DNA of 7,659 nt from Clostridiales bacterium (GTDB taxonomy: Bacteria > Bacillota > Clostridia > Christensenellales > JAISNN01), in contig JAITOQ010000261.1 of the NCBI GenBank assembly GCA_031289865.1, positions 1 to 7,659 of the forward strand, given 5' to 3'. The notes under the pieces were generated by a model. It was not told the DNA's origin. It worked only from the letters and a program-made list of their open reading frames with translations, and searched no databases. The position numbers were made by a program, and so were the translations under genes. This document shows, one piece after another, positions 1 through 5,021 of the stretch (positions are counted from its first letter, which is position 1; the number at the start of each line of letters is the position of its first letter).

Positions 1-103
1 CCGCACGCGGCCGTCCAACCGCCGCCGCAACCCTGCCGTAGCTCGTCACCTTTCCTTTCGGTATGCGTTTTACGACCTCGTATACGTCCTCAAAAAATCC
101 CAT
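1..103 (-). CDS. MGMT/ATL-family alkylated-DNA repair protein, 5' part only
   Basis: The first 34 codons are present and the gene leaves the window at base 1. The peptide begins MGFFEDVYEVVKRIPKGKV and continues TSYGRVAAAVGRPRA. This matches the start of the DNA-binding domain of O6-alkylguanine-DNA alkyltransferases and alkyltransferase-like (ATL) proteins: the VYxVVxxIPxGKV helix, the TYG-type turn and the start of the recognition helix. Family members either remove O6-alkyl groups from guanine or, in ATLs that lack the catalytic cysteine, bind the lesion and recruit excision repair. The very short N-terminus resembles ATL or minimal MGMT proteins. The PCHR active-site region lies outside the window, so the two cannot be told apart. 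I chose the ATG at 101-103 because AAGGA (108-112) sits 4 nt upstream and family proteins start here. An in-frame ATG at 176-178 would add 25 residues. Confidence 0.8.
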   Translation of the reverse strand, partial: MGFFEDVYEVVKRIPKGKVTSYGRVAAAVGRPRA

Positions 104-115
104 TTTATCCTTTTT

Positions 116-160
116 CGGGACGATGCGGGCATCGTCCCCTACTATCCCGTTCTCACTAAT
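116..160 (-). repeat. Palindromic interspersed element, copy A, before the MGMT/ATL gene
   Basis: A 45-bp element whose minus strand reads GTAGGGGACGATG, then the loop CCCG, then CATCGTCCCG. It forms a perfect 9-bp stem (GGGACGATG/CATCGTCCC) with a 4-nt loop. It matches 39 of 45 positions of the copy at 4892-4936, in the same orientation relative to the downstream gene. The stem is identical in both copies and the loop differs. The hairpin ends a few bases before the AAGGA ribosome site. The REP/MITE-like character is inferred from two copies. Confidence 0.85.
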
Positions 161-188
161 ACACAAAACACCGTTCATTATTCAAAAC

Positions 189-248
189 TCATTTATTTTT
201 TTCAAAGAATTCTTGTTTCTTTTGATATAACTCTTCGAAGCGTTCCAA
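189..248 (-). other. In-frame continuation of hemZ beyond its TAG codon
   Basis: Directly after the hemZ TAG (249-251) the same frame stays open for 19 codons, encoding LERFEELYQKKQEFFEKNK, and ends at TGA (189-191). From memory of HemZ proteins, the usual C-terminus follows the pattern NVKDVxxYIxRIxEMIxRKxxFF. The observed NINDVKM, TAG, LERFEELYQKKQEFF fits it without gaps, with the TAG at the tyrosine position. The segment therefore looks like former or conditionally read C-terminal coding sequence rather than spacer. Whether it is translated cannot be judged from sequence. Confidence 0.65.
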
Positions 249-1673
249 CTACATTTTGACGTCGTTTATATTTGCTTGACGGTCGATCCTGTCCCCCGCG
301 ACGCGTTTTGAGATTGCGCCCGCGCCCGCGGCGAGAATGCTATGAGTTTCCTCCATGATGTCGACGTTGTAGAGGCATGCGGCGTTCGGTTTTGTATAGC
401 CGCAATTTTCCAGATTGCCAGACATGTATTTTTGGCGGGACATATAATACGGCGCGTAGCCGTATGCCTTTAACAGCGCGTATGCGCCGTCCGTCATGCG
501 GTTTGCGTCGCTTGCTCCGCTTGAGCGATAGTCCGATAGGGTCAGACAGCTGCCGCGTTTTAACGCGAGATTGTGGACGGTGATATTATCGGGCGCGAGG
601 TCGGCGCATATCTTGACCGTGGTCAAAAAGTCCGACAAGCTCTCGTCCGGAAGCATAGCGATGACGTCGGCATTGATAGAAAATCCGTATTTTTTCGCGC
701 TCTCAAACGCGGTATAGAACTGCATAGCGGTATGCTTTCTGCCGATAGCGTTCAAGGTTTTTTCGTGAACCGATTGCGGATTGATAGAGATACGGTTTAC
801 ACCGTACTCCTTGATAAGACGCAGCTTGTTTTCGTCTATGGTGTCGGGTCGCCCCGCCTCGACGGTAAACTCGTTCTTTTTGAATTTCGCGGCTTTTTCA
901 AGAATCCGCATAAGGGTTTTTTCGTCAAGCGCGGTCGGCGTCCCACCGCCTATGTAGAGCGCGTTGCATTCCCCTCCCGAAAGCGTATAGATGAGATCGA
1001 TTTCTTGTAAAAGCCGCTCCGCATACGGCTCGATCATTTTTTTTGTCTTTGTCATATCCGTCGAAACGAACGAACAGTATGCGCACCGCGTCGGACAAAA
1101 CGGAATATGTATATAGACGTCGTATAGGTCGGGCGCGCTTTTATACAAACCCTCTTGATTTTTTAAAATCTCAAGCACCAAATTCGCCTTTGCGGGAGTC
1201 GCTGAATAATAGTCGGTCAAGGTATGAAAAACACGCGCTTCTATACCTTTTTTTTCGTCTGAAAAAGACGCGCTTTCCGCTGTGCTTTTGGGGTCGTTTA
1301 AAATCTTTTTTTCGGCAAAAACCGCCGCGGCTTCCTTTTTGTAACGCTCCGTTAGCTCGTACGCAAGCTTGGTCGGACGAACTCCGGTCAGCGACCCGTA
1401 CGGCAGCCGCCGCCCCGTCACATCTTTTAACAATTCGTAAAGCAAACGCTTCAGCATACTCTTGACCCGCCGTTTCCGCTCTAAAGCGTCGCCGTCGGGA
1501 GAAAGGTTCTCCCGCGCCGTGTGCTCCGTCCCCAAAAGCGTTGCTTGCGCCGTGATTACACCGTTTTCTATGCCGTAGCCGATAACGATATTTCCGTCCG
1601 TATCCCCCTCTCCGAATGCGCGTACAAGCTCAAGGAGATCGTTGGAAAATTCTTCACAACCTACTAAAATCAT
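249..1673 (-). CDS. hemZ: HemZ-type radical SAM protein (coproporphyrinogen dehydrogenase-like)
   Basis: A cytoplasmic radical SAM enzyme of the HemZ branch of the oxygen-independent coproporphyrinogen III oxidase superfamily, annotated in heme/porphyrin synthesis; the true substrate of HemZ is not firmly settled. The 474-aa product has an N-terminal HemZ-specific domain with the GSLTGVRPTKLA signature (about 93-104). The radical SAM core follows: IHIPFCPTRCAYCSF with cluster ligands C193, C197 and C200, then the SAM-binding GGGTPT (242-247) and VEAGRPDT (271-278). The HemZ-type C-terminal part includes YYMSRQKYMSGNLENCGY. The ATG at 1671-1673 follows AAGGGA at about 4 nt spacing. The gene is second in a unit after the 74-aa ORF, 59 nt downstream of it. 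The oddity is the terminal TAG: family-like sequence continues in frame to a TGA at 189. The protein may be truncated by about 20 residues or be read through. Confidence 0.9.
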   Translation of the reverse strand: MILVGCEEFSNDLLELVRAFGEGDTDGNIVIGYGIENGVITAQATLLGTEHTARENLSPDGDALERKRRVKSMLKRLLYELLKDVTGRRLPYGSLTGVRPTKLAYELTERYKKEAAAVFAEKKILNDPKSTAESASFSDEKKGIEARVFHTLTDYYSATPAKANLVLEILKNQEGLYKSAPDLYDVYIHIPFCPTRCAYCSFVSTDMTKTKKMIEPYAERLLQEIDLIYTLSGGECNALYIGGGTPTALDEKTLMRILEKAAKFKKNEFTVEAGRPDTIDENKLRLIKEYGVNRISINPQSVHEKTLNAIGRKHTAMQFYTAFESAKKYGFSINADVIAMLPDESLSDFLTTVKICADLAPDNITVHNLALKRGSCLTLSDYRSSGASDANRMTDGAYALLKAYGYAPYYMSRQKYMSGNLENCGYTKPNAACLYNVDIMEETHSILAAGAGAISKRVAGDRIDRQANINDVKM

Positions 1674-1698
1674 ATATTCCCTTTAAAAACAATGAACG

Positions 1699-1719
1699 GC
1701 TTTTCCGAACGGCAAAAGC
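1699..1719 (-). promoter_or_regulatory. Stem-loop just upstream of the hemZ ribosome site
   Basis: On the minus strand GCTTTT pairs with AAAAGC, and inside that CC pairs with GG around a GTTC loop with one bulged G. The sequence CGTTCATTGTTTTTAAAGGG follows, so the nearest T-run is about 8 nt away and overlaps the approach to the ribosome site. It could be a weak attenuator or an mRNA processing or stabilising hairpin between the 74-aa ORF and hemZ. It is not a textbook terminator. Confidence 0.35.
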
Positions 1720-1732
1720 GTGTTGTCCCCGA

Positions 1733-1957
1733 TCACTGTTTTTTCAACCGATCCACTTCCTCGGGCGTTGCAAAATAAGGCTGTTCGAGGACGGGAGTAA
1801 ACTGCTTAGGTTTTTTCTTTTCGGGTTCTTTCGGTTTTTCCGTCACAAGCGGCTTTGGCAGCCAAAACGCGCCCTCGTTAAATGTCACGGGAAAGCTTTC
1901 GCCGCCCGCTGAAAAACTGAGATTTTTTTGACCGTACAAATCTTTTTCTTCGCTCAT
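1733..1957 (-). CDS. Unrecognised 74-aa Lys/Pro-rich protein
   Basis: I do not recognise this protein. It starts MSEEKDLYGQKNLSF, has a short non-repetitive N-terminal half (about residues 1-38, including FPVTFNEGAFWLPKPL), then a lysine/proline/glutamate-rich stretch (about 40-55, TEKPKEPEKKKPKQ), and ends PEEVDRLKKQ. There is no signal peptide, membrane segment or cysteine, so it is probably a small soluble, partly disordered cytoplasmic protein. It is likely real: a GAGGAG ribosome site (1964-1969) lies 6 nt before the ATG, and a consensus sigma-A promoter lies just upstream with no other gene between. As the first gene of the unit it would be co-transcribed with hemZ, 59 nt downstream. 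A role in HemZ function is possible only by association. Confidence 0.7.
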   Translation of the reverse strand: MSEEKDLYGQKNLSFSAGGESFPVTFNEGAFWLPKPLVTEKPKEPEKKKPKQFTPVLEQPYFATPEEVDRLKKQ

Positions 1958-1997
1958 GTCTTTCTCCTCGTTTTTTTTGTTTTTGTCTTATGCTTTC

Positions 1998-2026
1998 ATT
2001 ATACCCTTTTATCTAACGATTGTCAA
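1998..2026 (-). promoter_or_regulatory. Consensus sigma-A promoter for the 74-aa ORF/hemZ unit
   Basis: On the minus strand TTGACA (2021-2026) and TATAAT (1998-2003) are separated by exactly 17 bp. Both hexamers match the housekeeping consensus perfectly. Transcription would start at about 1990, giving a leader of about 33 nt, rich in A, that leads into GAGGAG and the ATG at 1957. This is the only convincing promoter I find in the window. Confidence 0.88.
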
Positions 2027-2027
2027 T

Positions 2028-2057
2028 ACGAATTACAAATATTGTCTATGAATTCGT
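2028..2057. promoter_or_regulatory. Inverted repeat upstream of the promoter, possible operator
   Basis: ACGAATT (2028-2034) and AATTCGT (2051-2057) form a perfect 7-bp inverted repeat with a 16-bp gap, directly upstream of the -35 box. ATTGTC also occurs as a direct repeat at 2019-2024 and 2041-2046, the first copy overlapping the -35 box. The spacing fits two-turn binding by a dimeric regulator, but no family-specific operator is recognised, and AT-rich DNA can give such repeats by chance. Confidence 0.25.
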
Positions 2058-2091
2058 GCGACCGATGACGGTCTACTACAATCCACATAAA

Positions 2092-2715
2092 TTATTGCCG
2101 AAACAAATCCTTATTATTTTTTTCCTTGCCGATAGTCGTATCCTCTTCGTGTCCGGGGCATACCTTTACCGAATCGGGCAAAACAAAGAGTTTGTCCACA
2201 ATAGAGGCTTTTAATGTTTCAAAGCTTCCGTCCTTAAAATCGCTTCGCCCTATGTCCTCGCTAAAGAGGGTATCCCCCGTAAAGACGACGCCGTCCTCCT
2301 CAAAATAGTAACAGACCCCGCCCGCGGAATGACCGGGCGTATGAATGACCCTAAACGGAATACCCGCAAGCGCAAGTTCGCCCTCCTCTATAAATACGTC
2401 CGCGGAAAAGGTATCATACTTCGCCCCAAAAAAGCGACTCATATCGTATTTGTGAGACGGGAGCTTGTCCGCGTCCTTTTCGTGGATATAGACGGGTATC
2501 CCCGTATCTTGAAAATATTTCGCCGAAAGCGCATGGTCAAAATGCCCGTGCGTCAAGAGAATCCCCTCGACCCTAACGGAACTTTTTTTGACCGCCTCTT
2601 CGATCCTTTCGCGATCCGAACCCGTATCGATTAAAAATCCGCGCAAGGTGTTTTCATCGTACACGAGATAGGTATTCTCGGACAAAACTGAGTTTTCTAT
2701 TTTTATGAATTTCAT
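2092..2715 (-). CDS. Metallo-beta-lactamase-fold hydrolase, GloB/YcbL-like
   Basis: A soluble 207-aa metallo-hydrolase of the glyoxalase II-like branch. Relatives hydrolyse S-lactoylglutathione or other thioesters; in an anaerobic Firmicute the thiol substrate is unknown. The metal-binding set is complete: THGHFDH (H56, H58, D60, H61), HTPGHS (H129), GDTLF (D148) and CPGHE (H189). The length suits short YcbL-type proteins without the C-terminal substrate domain of classical glyoxalase II. I start at the ATG (2713-2715), giving MKFIKIENS. A GTG two codons earlier lies too close to AGAGG (2721-2725), which is 5 nt before this ATG and overlaps the rel stop. It is therefore tightly coupled to rel. 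A protein of this kind commonly sits between rel/dtd and hemZ in Clostridia. It ends with TAA, and no terminator is evident before the next promoter. Confidence 0.9.
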   Translation of the reverse strand: MKFIKIENSVLSENTYLVYDENTLRGFLIDTGSDRERIEEAVKKSSVRVEGILLTHGHFDHALSAKYFQDTGIPVYIHEKDADKLPSHKYDMSRFFGAKYDTFSADVFIEEGELALAGIPFRVIHTPGHSAGGVCYYFEEDGVVFTGDTLFSEDIGRSDFKDGSFETLKASIVDKLFVLPDSVKVCPGHEEDTTIGKEKNNKDLFRQ

Positions 2716-2723
2716 ATACACCT

Positions 2724-4880
2724 CTAAATACGCTGCGCGTCTAATACGTCCCTCGTGGATTTCAGCTTATTCAAGACGACGTTTAATTCTTCCATGTCCT
2801 TGATTTTTATCGACAGCTTGATATCTCCGCGCCCGGCTCCCGACTGATCTCCTATGACGCTCCCGTTAAAGGCTTCTATCGAATAGCCTAAATTGTTGAT
2901 CAATGAGGACACCTCCGAAAAAATTCCTTTACGATTGATGACCGTGATTCGGATATTCGCAACCAATTCGCCCGCAATGACCGTAGGCCATTCGACCTTT
3001 TGGAGGCGCACGCTGTCCAACCCTTTTAGATTAGGACAATCCGCACGGTGGACGGCAACCCCTCTCCCCTTACTGATATACGCGACGATATTGTCGCCGG
3101 GGAGCGGATTGCAGCAGCTCGCGAACCGTGCGTTTTGCTCGTTGTAGCCCCCCATCATGATACCGCCGACGGTCTCTTTTTTTTCGCCCGCAACGCTCTC
3201 CGCGCCTTTTTCCTTGTACTCGCTCTTTTTGTCCTTTTTATACGACTCGATGAGTTTAAAGAGGATTTGTTTCGTGCTCATCCCTCCGTAACCGACGGAC
3301 GCGTACATGTCGTCCTCCGACACAAACATATACCGCCGCAAGACCTCGTCAAGCCCTTTGCCCTCGCGCAGCTCCGCGAACGTATAGCCCTTGTGACGGG
3401 ATTCGCTTTCGAGCATGTCCTTTCCTCTTTTTATATTCTCGTCCTTTAGCTGACGCTTAAAAAACTGATGTATCTTTGACTTTGCGCCCGTCGTTTTGAC
3501 GATTTTGAGCCAATCGCGGCTCGGTCCCTTAGAATTCGGGTTGGTCAAGACCTCTACCACGTCGCCGCTTTGGAGCTTCGTATCAATAGGAACGATTTTT
3601 TCGTTGATTTTGATACCCGTGCAACGGTTGCCGAGTTCGCTGTGAATGTTGTATGCAAAATCTATCCCCGTCGAACCCGTCGGGAGGTCGATGACCTTTC
3701 CTTTAGGGGTGAATACCAACAGCTCGTGCTGTCCTATATCGGTTTTGACCGCGTCCAAAAACTCCTTGTTGTCGCTTAAGGAGATATCCGCTTCCATAAA
3801 GTTCTTGATAAAATTCAGACTTTCGTCGAATTGCGGATTGCCCGAAGATTTCGGGTTTTTGTATTTCCAATGCGCGGCGATACCGTACTCCGCAATTCGG
3901 TGCATCTCGTGCGTACGGATCTGTATCTCAAACAACGCGCCGAATTTTGTAAAAACCGTCGTATGCAAGGACTGATAATTGTTCGCCTTTTTCATGGCGA
4001 TATAGTCCTTAAACCGCCCCGGTACGGGCGTCCACATGGTGTGAATCACGCCGAGTACCGCGTAACAATCCTTTACGTTGTCAACGATGACGCGGACGGC
4101 GATGAGGTCGTAGATCTCTTCAAATTTTTTATTTTGATTTCGCATCTTGTTGTAAATGCTGTAAAAATGCTTCGGTCTGCCGTAGACTTCGCCCTCTATC
4201 CCCATTTCAAGGAGGCGCGCATTGATTTCCGCGCAAACCTTATTTATAAATTCCTCGCGCTCCGCAAGCTTTGCCTGTACCTTTTGTTTCAAATCGGCAT
4301 ACGCTTCGGGGTGGAGATAACGGAGAGCCAGATCCTCAAGCTCGATTTTGACATTCGACATACCCAACCGCCCCGCAAACGGCGCGTAGATTTCGAGGGT
4401 CTCCTTTGAGGTATGGCGGCGGCGTTCGTCGGACTTGCTGTCGAGAGTCCGCATGTTGTGGAGGCGGTCGGCAAGCTTGATGATGATTACGCGAATATCC
4501 TCCGCTATCGCAAGGAACATTTTACGCATGTTTTCGGCTTCCTCGTCGATCTCGTTGGCAAATTTCAGCTTGTCAAACTTTGTCACACCCTTGACAAGGG
4601 TTACGATTTCGCTCCCGAACTTAGCCGCCATTTCCGCGTCCGTTATGGGCGTATCCTCCAAAACGTCGTGCAAAAAAGCCGCGACAATCGTGTCCGCGTC
4701 CATGTTGAGATCCGCGATAATATCGACGACCGAACAAGGGTGGACAAAATAATCCTCCCCCGACGCACGCTTTTGCCCCGCATGTGCGGCTTTTGCAAAT
4801 TCGTACGCGGTAAGGATTTTTTCAAAGTCCTTGTCCTTGTAATTTTTTTTGAGTTTTTCGAGCAGCTGGTCGTAGTCCAT
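2724..4880 (-). CDS. rel: Bifunctional (p)ppGpp synthetase/hydrolase of the stringent response
   Basis: A long RSH-family enzyme of 718 aa, the usual length. It transfers pyrophosphate from ATP to GDP/GTP to make (p)ppGpp during amino-acid starvation and hydrolyses it otherwise; it acts in the cytoplasm and on ribosomes. The HD hydrolase domain (about 25-190) has H47, HDVLED (71-76) and LADRLHNMRT (137-145). The synthetase domain (about 235-340) has RPKHFYSIYNKM, RFKDYIA (289-295), YQSLHT and EIQIRTHEMH. RFKD is the RXKD form found in bifunctional Rel/SpoT rather than EXDD of RelA-only enzymes. TGS (about 386-447), the zinc-finger-type CCNPLPGD (589-596) with H611 and C615, and an ACT domain (about 638-718) follow. 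The ATG has AAGGG 4 nt upstream. The stop is TAG, and the following codons do not look coding, so TAG acts as a stop in this genome. Palindromic element copy B lies just before the ribosome site. Confidence 0.97.
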   Translation of the reverse strand: MDYDQLLEKLKKNYKDKDFEKILTAYEFAKAAHAGQKRASGEDYFVHPCSVVDIIADLNMDADTIVAAFLHDVLEDTPITDAEMAAKFGSEIVTLVKGVTKFDKLKFANEIDEEAENMRKMFLAIAEDIRVIIIKLADRLHNMRTLDSKSDERRRHTSKETLEIYAPFAGRLGMSNVKIELEDLALRYLHPEAYADLKQKVQAKLAEREEFINKVCAEINARLLEMGIEGEVYGRPKHFYSIYNKMRNQNKKFEEIYDLIAVRVIVDNVKDCYAVLGVIHTMWTPVPGRFKDYIAMKKANNYQSLHTTVFTKFGALFEIQIRTHEMHRIAEYGIAAHWKYKNPKSSGNPQFDESLNFIKNFMEADISLSDNKEFLDAVKTDIGQHELLVFTPKGKVIDLPTGSTGIDFAYNIHSELGNRCTGIKINEKIVPIDTKLQSGDVVEVLTNPNSKGPSRDWLKIVKTTGAKSKIHQFFKRQLKDENIKRGKDMLESESRHKGYTFAELREGKGLDEVLRRYMFVSEDDMYASVGYGGMSTKQILFKLIESYKKDKKSEYKEKGAESVAGEKKETVGGIMMGGYNEQNARFASCCNPLPGDNIVAYISKGRGVAVHRADCPNLKGLDSVRLQKVEWPTVIAGELVANIRITVINRKGIFSEVSSLINNLGYSIEAFNGSVIGDQSGAGRGDIKLSIKIKDMEELNVVLNKLKSTRDVLDAQRI

Positions 4881-4891
4881 TTTTCCCTTTT

Positions 4892-4936
4892 CGGGACGAT
4901 GAAGGCATCGTCCCCTACTAATCCGTCCCCACTAAT
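4892..4936 (-). repeat. Palindromic interspersed element, copy B, before rel
   Basis: The second copy of the 45-bp element (39/45 matches to 116-160). On the minus strand GGGACGATG, loop CCTT, CATCGTCCC form a 9-bp perfect stem that ends 3 nt before the AAGGG region of the rel ribosome site. The 5' part contains an imperfect 14-nt tandem: ATTAGTGGGGACGG followed by ATTAGTAGGGGACG. Orientation and distance to the start codon match copy A. Confidence 0.85.
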
Positions 4937-4971
4937 TCTTGACTTTTTGACGGACTGCTACAAGAATGACA
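4935..4971 (-). repeat. GTCATTCT-type interspersed repeat, divergent copy
   Basis: The minus strand reads TGTCATTCTTG at one end and CAAGAAT at the other; ATTCTTG (in plus, 4935-4941) and CAAGAAT (4961-4967) are a 7-bp inverted repeat. The layout resembles the widespread bacterial repeat TGTCATTCTGAGCGAAGCG...AGAATC, which also has ATTCT/AGAAT ends, but the interior is divergent. It overlaps the end of copy B by two bases. Confidence 0.5.
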
Positions 4972-4986
4972 CTTGCTTTTTAAAAT

Positions 4987-5021
4987 CCTTAACTTTCAAC
5001 TCTCAACTTTCAATTTTCAAC
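4987..5021 (-). repeat. Heptamer array overlapping the recJ stop codon
   Basis: Five imperfect 7-nt units on the minus strand: GTTGAAA, ATTGAAA, GTTGAGA, GTTGAAA, GTTAAGG. The recJ stop codon TGA (5003-5005) and its last five codons (LKIES) fall inside the array, so the present C-terminus of RecJ is set by the repeat. The array runs into GGATTTTAAA (4979-4988), a motif also found next to the heptamer array upstream of recJ. Confidence 0.8.

Noticed and set aside
573..1010. Plus-strand open frame opposite hemZ
   Set aside because: It is the mirror of a well-supported radical SAM gene; its translation shows no recognisable domain and no ribosome site is evident.
2060..2073. GACCG-TCAT-CGGTC stem-loop after the MBL-fold gene as a transcription terminator
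   Set aside because: The stem is only 5 bp and no T-run follows on the minus strand.
4979..5007. TTGAGA and TTAAAA spaced by 17 bp as a rel promoter
   Set aside because: Both hexamers arise from the GTTGAAA heptamer array and the flanking GGATTTTAAA motif, and the -10 match is weak; it cannot be separated from repeat composition.
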